DNA of 64,000 bases from the NCBI GenBank assembly GCA_036971715.1, contig JAVHJL010000009.1, forward strand, positions 62,001 through 126,000. The letters run 5' to 3'. The DNA comes from Arthrobotrys musiformis. Lineage: Eukaryota; Ascomycota; Orbiliomycetes; Orbiliales; Orbiliaceae. Shown here in pieces: positions 11,898 through 24,285 of this stretch. A program made the position numbers and the translations under genes. Position 1 is the stretch's first letter; every line of letters begins with the position of its first letter. The notes under the pieces were generated by a model. The model did no database searches, was not told the DNA's origin, and worked only from the letters and a program-made list of their open reading frames with translations.

Positions 11898-14800
11898 TTA
11901 AGAATCTGCGTTTTGCGACCTCGACTCGTTGGCAGACCCTGTATCATTGGGCGGCGATGTCTCGTGAGATTCAGAGTTATCGGCACCATCCTGGTGGCTG
12001 GATAAGAGACTATTGATTCCCTGGTGTCAGCGATACCCACTGTGAATACGGCGCTACGGATGGGTTAAAATCACCTGAAACTATTGGTTGACGCTACGGA
12101 CTCTCGTTGGGCAACTGGGGGGGTTGCTGTTCGGGACGAAGCACCTGAGTCGGCGCCGGGAAGCAGGCTCGAGGGAGCACCGAGGCCGCCGAGGCCTTTT
12201 CGGCTGCCGCTACTGCTACCGGACCTGTTGAATAAACCGGCGGCTGGGCCAAAAGAACCGCCTCCAGTGGCTTGGCGTAGCGGCTTTATCCCGAGACGAC
12301 GAAGTTCATCTGTTCCCAAAGTTTGGTTCTGGCGTTGGTCTTGGAATCCTTGGTTCCCACCATAGCCTTGTGAAAACGACCTTCCATCTCCCCGACCTGC
12401 CTGTGATCGTTGCCGTTGTTTGTCACGGGCGGCAGCGGCTTCCTTTTCGAGCTGAGCCTTTTGTGCCTGTTGAGATTACAAACCGCGTCAGATAAGCACT
12501 GTGATATGATCTTCTGGGATATTTGGTACCGACCTCTTCGCGTATCTCCGCAATAGTCTTGGGGCCTTTATCTGCTTCTTTGGATTCCCAATTGACCTTT
12601 CGTAGCTCGACGACGTCCTATTTGAAAAAACAAAAAAAAAGAAGAGAAAGAGAAACGAAGATGTTAGCAGGATGATTTGAAAGATAGGATTGAATAGTGG
12701 AACAGGGTCCAGCCTTCTTTTCCCTTGTTATTAAGAAAGGGAAACTTACAAGTAGCATGAACTTCATGCGGCTGTTTAGTTCCTTGCTATCCATCATCTG
12801 TTGTATCCGATGGAAGTAGGCGTCCATTGCCAAGCGGCTCTTGTCGGTTGCATCGAGAGCGTAGCCGATAGTGCGTAATAGTTTGCAGAGTGACTCGACC
12901 TCTTCTTCTTCAGGGGTTCCTTCATAGTCAACAAGCTTCTTGACACATTCGTGCATAATACGCTCAGTCAACATTTGTAACTTGAAAAGCTCTCCAATGA
13001 ATTGAATTAAACCAAGACCCCTTCTCTTTGCAGCCGCTGCGATGTAATATTCGTCTGACATCAATGCGGCTTCCTCACTAACTCCCTCCGGCTTTGGGGG
13101 AAGGTTGACTTTCCAGCCGCGTTCAAACTCCTCCTGACATCTATTTAAAAGATACTTGCGGAAGAGCGCGCCTCCAGTGACAATATTGCCGTTTTTGTCC
13201 TTGATGTTTTCGTCCTTAATATCTGGGTGCATGCTCTCAAGCATGCGCTTGCAGAATTTGGCATACATGGAAGAAAAGTTGGGCTCATCAGTTGCCTTCT
13301 CGAAAGTAAGTTGGATGACTTGTCGAAGGGAGCGCCCGTCGGTCTCGTAGCGGGACTGGCTTGCGATCTCGAGGATCTGGTCGGCAATCTTGTCGAACTT
13401 CTCGGGTGTCATCTTGTTGAGAGCCGCCTTAACCTTGCGTTGTACCATCTCAGGAGAAAGGCGGGAGTCTTCGCCAGGGGTAGGCCCACCGGCGCCGACC
13501 TGGTTCGACAGTGAGGATGACGATGGTGCGGCGGCGGCACCGGCACCGGCACCTGCAGTTCTCGGCTTCCACGCTGATGCTGTTGCTTTTAGCGGCTCGA
13601 AATCAGCCGGAGCAGCCGCTGGAGTGGGGTTGGCGGATTCCGGTTCGGCTTTGGACGTGCCTCCTTGGCTTGGTCGCTTTCCATCCATTCCACCCCCTCG
13701 TCTGGGGATGTTTTTGCTACCGCTACGCTGCGAACCCTTGGGACCTCCGGGGCTTTGTGGCGCCGAGCCCTGGCCTGATAGTTGTGTCGAGGAGTGGTTT
13801 CGTGCCGGGAATGGACGTGGGACTCCCATGGGGAAAGGCGAATTTGATGACTGTCTGCCAGACGGGGGGATGACTGACCCTCCGACACCTCCACCAACGC
13901 GGAAAGTGCCCATGCCCATTCCCATGGATGGAGGGGGGCCCGGGAGAGCGGACCGCGCTTTGCCTGGACCGGCGGAGGATGGTGCTCTCGAACCACCCAT
14001 AGGTCGGGCGGAGTCGGGCTCCCCAACTGTATCACGCATTCTCTGGTCCCAATCGGTGGAAGGTTTATCCGTGAAGACGGTCTGAAATTGCATGAGGAAG
14101 TCTTTCTCATACTTGAACTTACCGTTTGGTGCGTTGGAGTTGAGAGCCGGGTTCGGGGAAATGATGGATGGAGGGTAAGCAACCTTGTTGATGTCATCGA
14201 TGAACCGTGCTGAGCGGAGAGCTGTCAGGGCGGCTGACGGCAGGGCCGGCTCTGAAGAGGTCTTGAGTTGAAGGTTAAGTGGTGCTGGCTTTCGTTGGTT
14301 TGGTTTGGGGGCTGGAGCGGCTTGCTGGGTCTCTGCTGGGGGCGCAGCAGGGGCGGTAGTCTGGGGTTCAATTGAAATTTTAGCAATGTCGGAGACGAGG
14401 GCCTCGGCCTCCTTGGAATCAGCAGGCGAGGGTGTCGAGCCTTTGGTAGCAGTAACAGCAACCTTAGCACCGGTGCCCTCATCACTAGTTCCAGCTGACG
14501 TAGTGGCCTTTCGAGCATCTTCGACCCGTTTCGCTTCCAGGTCTGCCTCTTGCTTCTTTTTCAGCTCTTCCGCTTCGGCCGCTAGCCTTTGTCTCTCGGT
14601 TTCCTCACGCTCAGCCTTTTCTGCCGCTTCCTTCTCTTGTCTTAGCCTTTCTTCCTCTTGAGCCTTTGCTTTAGCGGCAGCCTCGGCAGCTTGTTGTTCC
14701 TCTGCGGCCTTGCGTTCTGCTTCTTCCCTCTCCCTTAGTTCCTTCTCCCTCAGTTCTTTCTCCTGTTCTTCCGCCTCCTTCTTCCTCAGTTCCCTCTCTT

Positions 14801-17128
14801 CTTTCTCCTTCTGTTCTTCCGCCTCCTTTTCCTTCCTCTGTTCTTCCCTCTTCCGTTCTTCTTCCATCTTCCGTTCTTCTTCCCTCTTCCGTTCTTCCTC
14901 TTCCTTCTCCTTCTCCTTCCGTTCTTCCTCTTCCTTCCGTTGTATCTCCCTCTGTACGGTGGCTTTCATCTCCCTCCGTATTGTTGCTGGGTCGTTTGGT
15001 GAAGCCCCGCTTGTTGTGGGCGTCGGCTTGGCTTCCGTCTTTGTATGAGCGGTGTGGTCGGGGGCAGGAGAAGATGAAACTATGACAGGTGACCTTCCAG
15101 ATATCGGGGGTGGCGGCGGAAGATTGGAGAAGGTTTTGACTGTGCCAGAAACTGGATCTCGAATTTCAATTTTTTTGGAGGTCTTCTCAACCTTTTTGAA
15201 AAACTGATTGCTCGGATGGCTAGGGATGGGGGGGGTAGGCCCAGGATGCGAGAGAGGAGGCGGGATAGTTGTCGACGTTAGAGGAGAACCGTGTGGCATA
15301 TGTGACATACCCGACGGCGAACGGCCGAGGTGATGATCCGAAGGCTGCGAGGCAGTTCTCGCCATGGCCGGGGATTGGTTTGGTTGGAAAGGAGGAGGCA
15401 TGTAGCCACCCTGTTGGGGCTGCTGCGGTATATACCCTGTACGGGGACTACCTGGGATGAATTGAGGTTGAGGATATGGGAGATAATGTTGTTGATGCTG
15501 GTTATAGTATGCAGCTTGATCGTAGCCTTGCCCGTACATCGGTTGCATCGGTTGCATCTGCTTTTGAGAATTAGCTTTGAAGGGATATATATAGCAAGGG
15601 ATATTCACAGGGAATACGTACATGCGGGTGGGGAGTGAGATGTTGGTAGTTCATATGCGGAGAAGGTTGCATGGGAGTGTTTCCAGCAAGTTGAGCATTG
15701 TTCATTTGCGGGGTGGAAGGCAAAGAGTGCGTTAATGCTGGACTTCGGCCACCGCGGCTGTTATTGTAATTCGCCATGTGAGCGGGAGGCTGATAAGGTG
15801 ACCCCACGGGACCCGTCGCCGCGCCTCGTTGTTGGTTAGGTCCCGCCCGATACTGTGGGGTATTAGAGTAACCTGGGGAAGCGAAGGGTGCCGGGTTGTT
15901 GTGGGGCGGATATTGGCCAGTAAAATTCCCTCCCATCTGATGCTGATTTCGGCCTCGAGGGTTGCCTTGGGGCATTCCTCTACCGTGAGAGATACCGGCG
16001 GGAGGTGGGCCGTCTCCGTGTCCCGAGTCCCGTCTCGGATGCGGTGGAGGACCGGGCATGTTTGGATTCATAGGAGCGTTCGGTGGCATCGATACCGGGC
16101 GCTGTGGAATCGTCCTCTGCGAAATACCGTTAGTTGTCACCTATGCATACGTACGGACGTGTGTGTGTGTGTGTGTGTTTGTGTGTGTGCGTGCGCGCGC
16201 GCGCGTGTTTATAGTAGGAATGGGAGCAAAGGGATTCTAGGACAAAGGAGAGGGAAGAGAAAAAGGAAAGAAAGAAGAGGGAAGAGGGGAGTGGAAAGGC
16301 AAAGGGAAATTGAGGGTAACGACATACATTCGGGTCCGAATTCTCTGTGACCGAGCCGAAGGCCGGCATTCCCTGACGAGGGAGCGAAGGCGGTGGGCCA
16401 CCACTCGCGGCGGGCTGGGGGACCGGAGACGGTGAAGTCTGCGGGGAACCGGCGGGCAGATCGGAAGAGGCAGAGGGGGCAAGTGGAACGGAGGGGGGTA
16501 GCGCGGGGCTAGAACCGACATGGGATGCATGGTGAGGACCGTTTGACACGTTGCCAAAGTGTATGGAGCTAGGAGTGGGAGGTTGCTGGCCTGGAGGCAT
16601 CCTCAACCCATTTTGCGGCTGCTGCTGCTGTGGCTGCTGCTGCTGTGTCTGCTGCTGGCCCCAGGGGGCTTGCTGTGATGACTGGGTAGCCAGAGAGGGT
16701 TTCCGGCCGTGTGGGTTGGATGAAGATGATGGAGCAGAGGGCGCGGGAGAGGAACCGTTAACGATTAAATTGCCGCTGCTACTGCTGGCTGGTGGAGAGT
16801 TAGCTACCGGAGGGGGTGGTACTGCAGGGAGAACGGGGGAGAGGGTGGATATATCTAGGATGGGCCGTAGCTGCGCCGGTAGGGAAGAAGAAGTGGGCAT
16901 GGTTGTAATTGACTTCTTATTCGCCCGAGCGTGACCCAGCGGCCTTGTTGGTAGTGGCGAGGGAGTTGAGGTGATCTCTGGGAGGGTGAGGGTTGGGGAT
17001 AACGGAGGGGGTGGGAGTAGAGGAGGAGGAGGAGGAGGAGTAGAGGAAGAGGGAGAAGGGGAAGGGAGGATGTCAACGTTGATGGGGGAAACAGAAACTG
17101 AGAGGGAGAGAGAGGGTATACTTGTCAT
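11898..17128 (-). CDS. Translation initiation factor eIF4G
   Basis: This is the scaffold of the cap-binding complex eIF4F, linking eIF4E, eIF4A and mRNA. Exons on the minus strand: 17128-16328, 16116-15622, 15560-12750, 12617-12534, 12466-12075 and 12009-11898, about 1564 residues. The N-terminal ~600 residues are Pro/Ser/Gln-rich and disordered. Residues about 625-780 are a highly charged Glu/Arg/Lys stretch that should form a long single helix. KYEKDFLMQF near 912 fits the eIF4E-binding pattern YxxxxL-phi. The MIF4G domain spans about 1147-1365, from MTPEKFDKIADQILEI to MKFMLL. The tail ends STNSFSLLSSHQDGADN and finishes NADS. The last intron uses acceptor AATAG, because the nearer CAG would shift the frame. 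The start is uncertain: 17128 gives the longest form, and the ATG near 16898 (MPTSSSL) is an alternative. Confidence 0.9.
16157..16208. repeat. TG/CG alternating purine-pyrimidine tract inside an eIF4G intron
   Basis: An uninterrupted (GT)n tract passes into (GC)n, roughly 50 nt in total. It lies in the 211-nt intron between eIF4G exons 1 and 2. Alternating TG/CG sequence of this length is a classic Z-DNA-forming type. It is also a hypervariable microsatellite. Confidence 0.85.
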
Positions 17129-17497
17129 TCGAGGAAGCTTGGAACGGGAGATATCGAGGGAGCGAAGCAGAAGTGGTTGTTTGTGAAGACAATGCCGATG
17201 ACGATGATGACAACGATCAAAGAAGAAGGAGAAGATTATTTACGACGGTGGTGAGAGGTCGTAATAGAATATAAAAAAAAAACGATGATATGATGATGAT
17301 GATGATGATGATGGTGATGGTTGGTGGTGGTGGTTGTTGTTGTTGTGATGGTGGAGGGGGGGTTATGAGGAGGAGGAGGAAGAGGATATTATTAGATGGT
17401 GGTGATGATAATAGATATTAGATGGTGGTGGTGGTGTGGTGTGGTGTGGTGTGTGGTGGTGGGACGGGATATTAAGATCAAAATTAAAAAAAAAAAA

Positions 17498-17532
<35 letters not shown>

Positions 17533-18404
17533 TCTCACTCGACGTCGTGTGTTGATAAGAGAGGTATATAAGAAAATAAGGCAAGTATCGCCGGACGACA
17601 ACAACAACCATACAATATTAGAATACAGACTCTGCTACCCAATTCCCTGGGTAATGTACCTAAGTAAGTGACTACTTGCTTGCTTGCTTGAGTAACCCAA
17701 TCGGATTTGATATCAGTGACGATGGCAACGTGAGCGTGAACGTGAGTGAGCTGGTGACAGAGACAGAGCTTTAAAAGACTGCTTGCTGTCAGCTTGGCAG
17801 AGAGAAACCAGGGTCTATGTGTGTACCCAAGTACCGACTTAGTTACTTACTTACCTAAGGAGAGAAACGGAGGTTCGCCCCCAAAACCAACACACCAGAA
17901 AAAAAAAAAAAGACACACGCTCCCAAATCAGACTAGTGAATAAAACAAAAGCAACAGACCAGGTACTTATTTATATGTTCTATTTTGTTCCTGTTCATTC
18001 ATTTTTCTTTCGCTCATCATCATCATCATCATCAACATCATCATCACCCCATCACCCCCATCACCCCCATCGCCACCTCTTCGGTTGGTTCCCTTTCCCT
18101 CCTTTCCCCCTCCGACCGTCTGTCCCTCCGACAGCAATAAAAACAACAACAACAACAACAACACCAACACCAACACCAATAATCATCCTTCTCCTTCTCC
18201 TTCTCGTCTTTCTCTTCTTCTCTTCTTCTTCTCCCCAATCGATCAGTCAATTCTGATATTCTCCCCATCCATCCTTCTTCTTCTTCCCCTCCCTCTTCCT
18301 CTTCTACGACTTGACGACATACGCCAAATTCGATCGATCAAACCTCGAATTGCTTCAAAAACTAAAGTCAACTCAACCACCAAACAAAAAAAACGCGTCT
18401 AAAG
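17129..18404. other. Divergent promoter region eIF4G / RCC1, dense in simple repeats
   Basis: This is the shared upstream region of two housekeeping genes. In order it holds a (GAT)n run (about 17283-17313), GGT/GTT runs and GGTGT repeats to about 17462, and an A-rich block of about 45 nt (17486-17530). CTTG and ACTT repeats follow (17676-17690, 17850-17865), then (CAT)n (18014-18046) and (CAA)n/(CCAACA)n (18143-18179). Strongly pyrimidine-rich sequence leads up to the RCC1 start. No gene is supported. Confidence 0.75.
17486..17530. repeat. Long A-rich homopolymer block
   Basis: Two runs of A (about 14 and 28 nt) are separated by TT on the plus strand, between divergent eIF4G and RCC1. Such poly(dA:dT) tracts exclude nucleosomes. 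The exact length is prone to sequencing error. Confidence 0.85.
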
Positions 18405-20399
18405 ATGGCCCGACCAGCCCGTTCCAAGGCCCCCCCAAAGGCCGCTGCCCCTGCCGAATCCAAACCTAACGGTGTCATTCCCCGTAAAAGAACCGCTGCC
18501 GCCGCCGCTGCGACATCCGCCTCTACTCCTGCCTCTTCTTCTGCTGCTGCGGCAGCAAAGAAGCCCATCTCAAAACCTCGATCCAAAAAGGCCGCCGCCG
18601 CCGCCACAGCCGATGTCGCGCCTTCTCCCAAGGTGATTCATCCTTCTTTATTCTTCTTTCTCATCATTTTGATTCCCTCTTTTCTCCATATCTTTTATGT
18701 ATGTCCTTGTATTAACATCTAGTCAGGACGAGACCCCGGAAAATAACATGGAGGTCGATGCCGACGCTGAACCATCTGCTGCCTCTGATCGCGACTCAGA
18801 TTCTGCAGAACGCCCTGCCAAAAAGGCCAAAGTCGCCCGTCCTTCCTCCGTAGATGCAGAACCTAAGAAATACGTCGCACCTGTCCCCAAAGCCAGAAAT
18901 ATCAAGGTTGTTCGCGAACGCTCCTCCGCCAGGATGGACATCTTCGTCTTCGGCAAGGGCGATATGTGCGAACTCGGGCTCGGTCCCGATGCCAAGGCTC
19001 GAACCGTCACCAGACCCCGCCTCAACCCCTTCCTTCCCATTGACACCATCGGCGTCGTTCAAGTCGCCGTCGGTGGCATGCACACCGCCGTTCTCACCCA
19101 TGACGGAAAGATTTTGACCTGGGGTGTCAACGACCAAAATGCTCTCGGTCGCAATACTACATGGGAAGCTCCAGAAGTCGACATTGACGGGGCGGGCGCC
19201 GGTGATAGCGACAGTGATGACGATGACGACGCTCAAATCAACCCCCTCGAGAGCACTCCCGGCCCTGTCGAAGGCCTTCCCGATGAGGTCAACATTGTCA
19301 GCATCGCCTGCTCCGACAGTCTCACCCTTGCGATCACAGATACTGGCTTCGTCTATGCTTGGGGAACATTCCGAGTACGTTTCTTATTCCCCCCCTCCTT
19401 TCATGTACAGAAAAAGAAAGACATCTCTCATTACACATCTCCACATCCCCATCAGCACGTCTCACACGGTATTGTTGTGCTAATTTTTGAATTATTTTCC
19501 ATTTCCAATAGTGCTCCGATGGAATCCTCGGTTTTAGCGAGGACCAGCGCATCGCCATCCACCCATTCCTCCTCCCAAATCTCAAAAATATTGTCGAGAT
19601 TAGTGCCGGTGTGGACCATATCCTGGCCCTCAGCAGTACCGGAACTGTCTTCGCATGGGGTAACGGCCAACAGTATCAATTGGGCCGTCGTGTCATCGAA
19701 CGAACTCGTATGAACGGTCTCGTTCCTAGAGAATTTGGCCTCAAGAAAATTGTCGCTGTTGGTGCCGGTTCCTACCACTCATTCGCCGTCGACGCCAACG
19801 GCAGAGTCTGGGCATGGGGTCTCAACCAGTACGGTCAATGCGGCATCGATCTTGAAGGAAAGACCGGAGAAGATGGCGTTGCCGTTCCTAAACCGACTAT
19901 TGTGAAGAGCCTTGCCCAATACAAAATTGTTCAGATCACCGGTGGTGAACATCACTCTGCTGCCGTCACAGATGACGGTAAGCTCCTCACCTGGGGCCGC
20001 CTCGATGCCAATCAACTCGGTATCAAAGTCGAAGACTTAAAATCCGAGTTCACCGTTTACGATGAACATGGAAAGCCTCGATTCATCACAGAACCCACCG
20101 TCGTTCCCGGCTTACCCTCCATTGCCAAAGTTGCTTGCGGCACCCACCACAACATCGCAATTGATGTCAACGGTAAAGCCCACAGCTGGGGCTTCGGCGA
20201 AAACTTCCAGGTCGGCCAGGGACCTGCTGGTGAAGATATTATTGTTCCGACATTGATCGATAACACTGCAACACGCAACGAAAAGCTGACATTTGCTGGT
20301 TGTGGTGGCCAATTTAGCGTCATGGCCGGTCAATCTGCGGCTCCTAAAGAGAGCCTTACCCTCAACGGTAAAGACAGCCAAGTTAACGGAGCAAAATGA
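18405..20399 (+). CDS. RCC1-family guanine nucleotide exchange factor (Ran GEF, Prp20/Pim1-like)
   Basis: This is the probable nuclear exchange factor for the Ran GTPase, setting the Ran-GTP gradient for nucleocytoplasmic transport and mitosis. Exons are 18405-18632, 18727-19374 and 19512-20399, giving 587 residues. Residues 1-140 are disordered and Ala/Pro/Lys-rich, with basic clusters such as KKPISKPRSKK and RPAKKAKVARP fitting nuclear or chromatin targeting. From about residue 150 a seven-bladed propeller follows, with repeats recognisable by VAVGGMHTAVLTHDGKILTWG, VDHILALSSTGTVFAWG, AVGAGSYHSFAVDANG and ITGGEHHSAAV. An acidic insertion (GDSDSDDDDDAQ) sits between early blades. The upstream leader is strongly pyrimidine-rich. 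The start ATG follows a plausible context and is the first in frame. Confidence 0.93.
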
Positions 20400-21027
20400 T
20401 CCCACTCTACACACCCTCAAATCCATTAGCGCCTCTGATATTTTATTCTCGTCCCTCAAAAGTAACGACCTCGTTCAGTAATCCTGGTTGTGTTTTATCT
20501 TGGTTGATGCCAGTCCCGAATTTCCACGTATTTCTACTCATAATGTTTCAGCGAGCCATTCCCACTTCTCTTCAATCTTATTCGATATCGCGGACTTGGC
20601 AACTTTATCATTGACTTTCCCGTTCTTCCTCCTCTCACTCTTCTTTTCGCTCGTGTATCTATATTTCAGCTTTATTCTTTTTCTTATTATTCTTTTCTTT
20701 CTTCTTCTCCCTCTTCTTTCATTCCCTTTCTTTCTTCCTCACTTTTTTTTTTTTTTTTTCATTTTTCAATCTCATTTTCTGCCCGATAGACTTTGTGTAT
20801 TAACTTTCCAGCTGGGAACCCGGCTTTCACCGGACGAATGAAACGTGCCCAGGAGATCATATTTAGTGTATAATAGAGTAAACCTTAGCAAAATGACATC
20901 GCTCTTACGGCGGGGAAAGGTGGGGGCAGGTGGATTTATATCGCACACCCGAGAATATATTGTATCCCTGAAGGGGCGTCCTGAACTATAGCTACAATTC
21001 AAGCCCAAAAGCCAAAACATTTGCGCT
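20400..21027. other. Convergent intergenic region RCC1 / TCTP
   Basis: These are the 3' flanks of two convergent genes. A pyrimidine-rich stretch with a T-run near 20742-20760 is present. Nothing gene-like was found. Confidence 0.7.
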
Positions 21028-21805
21028 CTAGACCTTCATTTCCGACAAACCGTCCTTCCAGATTGTGAAGAAAGGTGTGACTCCGTCCTCGCGGTAGTTC
21101 AAGAGCAAGACGGCACCATCGGGGTTCATGCTCTCACCGACATAGAACTCGAAGTCCTTGAAGTTGGCTATAATCTTCTTGGCAAAAGCTTGAGCTCCCT
21201 TTTCGAATGCCTCAACTCTCGCTGGGTTGGTCTCCGCTAGCTTTCCTTTAACTGCTTTCATGTACCCTAGAAACAGATGGACCATCAGCACAACGACAGC
21301 CACTATAACGACCAAGACTTTTGTTCTTTCACCAAAATACCTTTGAGGTATGTCAAGTAGGCCTTCTTGTCGAAGCTAGTAGATTGCAGTCTGAACGAAT
21401 AGACGACGTTATTGACCGTAACCATGCCATCTTCGAGAGACTCTTCAGCCTCCTCGGCAGAAGCGTTGGCACCGATATCTGGGGAGGCCCTGGAGATTAG
21501 TTACCGCCGAGAATCAGTGGTAAAACGTTTTACTCACCAACGTCAGCGCCTTCCTTTACGGTGATCATTTTGCAGTCGACCTCATAGGCAATATCGTCAA
21601 TCACTATTCAAGCTTTGTTGTCAGCTATGTCAAATATTTACGGTAAGAATGGTGGGGTACTGGCGAACCCTTGTAATCGTAGGCATCAGAGAAAACCTCG
21701 TCGTCAGTGAGGATATCCTATTAAAAACAAGTTAAAACCAGCTCTTGTGGAAGCAATAGCATTGGAGAAAGAATATCCTTCAGGACGAACCTTGAAGATA
21801 ATCAT
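21028..21805 (-). CDS. TMA19: Translationally controlled tumour protein homolog (TCTP)
   Basis: This is a small, abundant, ribosome-associated cytosolic protein implicated in growth and stress responses. Five exons are inferred on the minus strand: 21805-21791, 21717-21669, 21603-21538, 21478-21341 and 21266-21028. They give 168 residues, the normal family length. The N terminus is MIIFKDILTDDEVFSDAYDY. Then come IAYEVDCKMITV, the acidic loop with SAEEAEESLEDG, VVYSFRLQSTSFDKK, and the C terminus ending WKDGLSEMKV. The first exon has only five codons and its donor (GTTCGT) is non-standard. Only this chain of exons restores the TCTP pattern. The yeast symbol is given by homology. Confidence 0.95.
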
Positions 21806-22481
21806 TGTGGCGGTATTTTCTGGGGGTGTCCGGGTGGTGAAAGCGGGGCGGTAGTGGTTGATGAGGGGTGAAGGAAGGAAGGAAGGAAGGGTGATGGATA
21901 GATCACAGACCAAAGCAAAAAAAAAAAAAAAAAACCAGTCAATTCAATCGAATTCAATGAAAACCACAAACCACAGCTAAGCATCCAGATTGGGAAGGCC
22001 TTGGCGTCAAACGGAATTCTGCGTTGCCGGCCAACCCGGACTCCTTTTTTTCTGTTCCGACCGAAAAGTCAAACGACAAAAACATCCTCATCTCATTTCC
22101 TCGCCACCATCAAACCATTCTCAACCCAACTCGACGTCCCCGTCAGCTACTTACTGACTTAAGTACGTACTAACCGATAAGAGAAGTCCGGAGTACTTAA
22201 GCTTGCTTGGATACCTGCTCGATTCCCTGGGTGTTTGGGAGGCAAAGTATTTTTCCCTAATTTCGTTTTCCGGTCACAGAAATCTTAAGCAGCTTCGACC
22301 TCCCTGGCCCGGTTTTGGTAGCCAGCCAACAACCATCCGGCTGTTCCGGCTCCTTTATTAACTGTCTGTCGCGACTTCGGCGTCTGGTCTGCCTTCCCTC
22401 CAAAACAACCAGTCCTGACGCCTCTTCACAACCCAGGACCCTCTTCTACCAGACCATCGCGTCGACAATCGAATCGGCAAC
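21806..22481. other. Divergent promoter region TCTP / SUR2
   Basis: This is the shared upstream region. It has a GGAA/GAAG microsatellite (about 21868-21890), an A-run near 21917-21932, and ACTTAAGTACGTACT / AGTACTTAAGC elements at about 22150-22205. No gene is supported. Confidence 0.65.
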
Positions 22482-23849
22482 ATGCAGGCAAACATCACCG
22501 TCCCTGCTTCTTCTTTCTACCCTCCCACAGCAGACCCCATATTACATCCTGCTACCCCCCTAATTCCGTTCATTTCCGATGCGCTTCTATCATGCTTGTC
22601 CCCGATAGTCGTTTATTGGGTCTTGTCCATGATTTTTCATTACATCGATGAATACGAACTTCTGGAAAAGTACCGCATTCATACGCCGGAGGAGGTTCTA
22701 AAGCGAAACCATGTGTCGAGATATGAGGTTATCAGGGACGTCATCATTCAGCAGGTTGTCCAGTTCGCTTTCGGATGGGTTTTGGGTTACATTGAGCCGG
22801 AAGAGATGACAGGTGCTGAACCGTGGGAGGTCTACAAGTTGAGCCAAACTGTCGGCTGGTCCACTACCGTATTGCTCGGCTTATTCGGTCTTGATGCGGC
22901 GACCTTGTCATCCAATGTCGCCTCCTACCTATCGACTCAGGGTCCTGTAGGGGCCTTTGTCGCAAATGTTGACTGGCGATGGAAGCTTGCCGAGGTCCTC
23001 TACTGGGGGGTTTTCCCACTCCTTCGTCTCGGCCTCGCTATTTTCATTCTCGACACCTGGCAATACTTCTGGCACAGGCTCATGCATCAAGTGCCTTTCC
23101 TATACAGAACTCTTCATTCCCGCCACCACCGACTTTACGTCCCATACGCTTTCGGCGCCCTTTACAACCACCCAGTCGAGGGCTTAATCCTCGACACCAT
23201 GGGCGCTGGCTTGGCATTCAAAGTATCTGGCATGTCGATGAAGGGTAGTGTCTTCTTTTTTGGCTTCAGCGCAATGAAGACGGTCGACGACCACTGTGGC
23301 TACAAGCTCCCGTTCGATCCCCTCCAGATAATCTTCTCCAACAATGCTGAGTACCACGACATCCATCACCAAGGATGGGGAATCAAGGTGAGCATATTCA
23401 TAATGTTTTCAAGGTATCGCTTACACATCTAATTATTCCCTCTCTAGCACAACTTTTCTCAACCATTCTTGATCTGCTGGGACAGGTGGCTTGGTACTAT
23501 CTACACCGGCGGAGACGCCGCAGAAAGAAACAGGCGGACCAAGGAAAGGGTCCATCGTCAAGTCGAGGCCGAAAAATTAAAGAAGTCAGTCGCCGGCGCC
23601 CGCCCGGAGCAAGACGAATACGCAGCGCGAAGAGTCTTGCCGGAAGAAGACGACGCAGAATTTATCAAAACCAGCACTGTTTCAAAACCGGAGTCCACCC
23701 CAGCCGCCGAACTGCCACGCCAAAGGCGGAGAACTAGAACAATCACGCTTGCGGATGTGGCGGGAAAGGATATGGCTGAGAGCGTTAAGGAGGCTGGCGA
23801 GTGGGTCAATGGCGTTGTCGGCAATGTTTCTGGCGCGAAAGTCAGGTAG
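22482..23849 (+). CDS. SUR2: Sphinganine C4-hydroxylase (SUR2/BasA type)
   Basis: This is an ER membrane di-iron hydroxylase converting dihydrosphingosine (or dihydroceramide) to the phyto- form in fungal sphingolipid synthesis. Two exons, 22482-23387 and 23448-23849 (60-nt intron, GTGAGC donor), give 435 residues. The three His boxes of the fatty-acid-hydroxylase superfamily are visible: HRLMH near residue 198, HSRHH near 212 and HDIHH near 292. Hydrophobic segments occur around residues 25-50, 85-105, 175-195 and 255-270. After the catalytic domain (WDRWLGTIYTGGD) a charged tail of about 100 residues, rich in Arg, Glu and Lys, carries no recognisable domain. The ATG is the first in frame. 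Confidence 0.93.
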
Positions 23850-24252
23850 GCAAGCCATTGACGGCGAAATCAGGCAGGCCTGCCACAAGTTAAACGAGCA
23901 TAATTACCTCGTGCGGAGCCTCGGGGCCCCGAAGTTAATCCTTTAGGCATTCTAAACATCCCGCTTCTTGCAATTGGCGAAGCGTTTACACACACCCTCT
24001 ACACCCTTCTAATTTCTAATCCCTATCCCTACCCTCCCTTTCCCTCTATTATTATAATGGCGTCACGTTTGGGCTTAATGATTCTCATGCAACAATCCGG
24101 CGGAGCATTGGATGTTTGGATTTTCCTGGGGTCACGCGAGTAATGGGCGGCTGTATTACATGTGATATTTTCGTTGCTGTCAAGTCTGGATTCTACTGTA
24201 AACCCTTCCCTTTCTCCCCTTCTTCTTCTTGTTTTAATCTCGACTCTTTCTT

Positions 24253-24285
<33 letters not shown>

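Noticed and set aside
13390..14085. 231-codon plus-strand frame opposite eIF4G
   Set aside because: It is a shadow of the eIF4G coding exon on the other strand; Gly/Pro-rich composition follows from the complementary codons.
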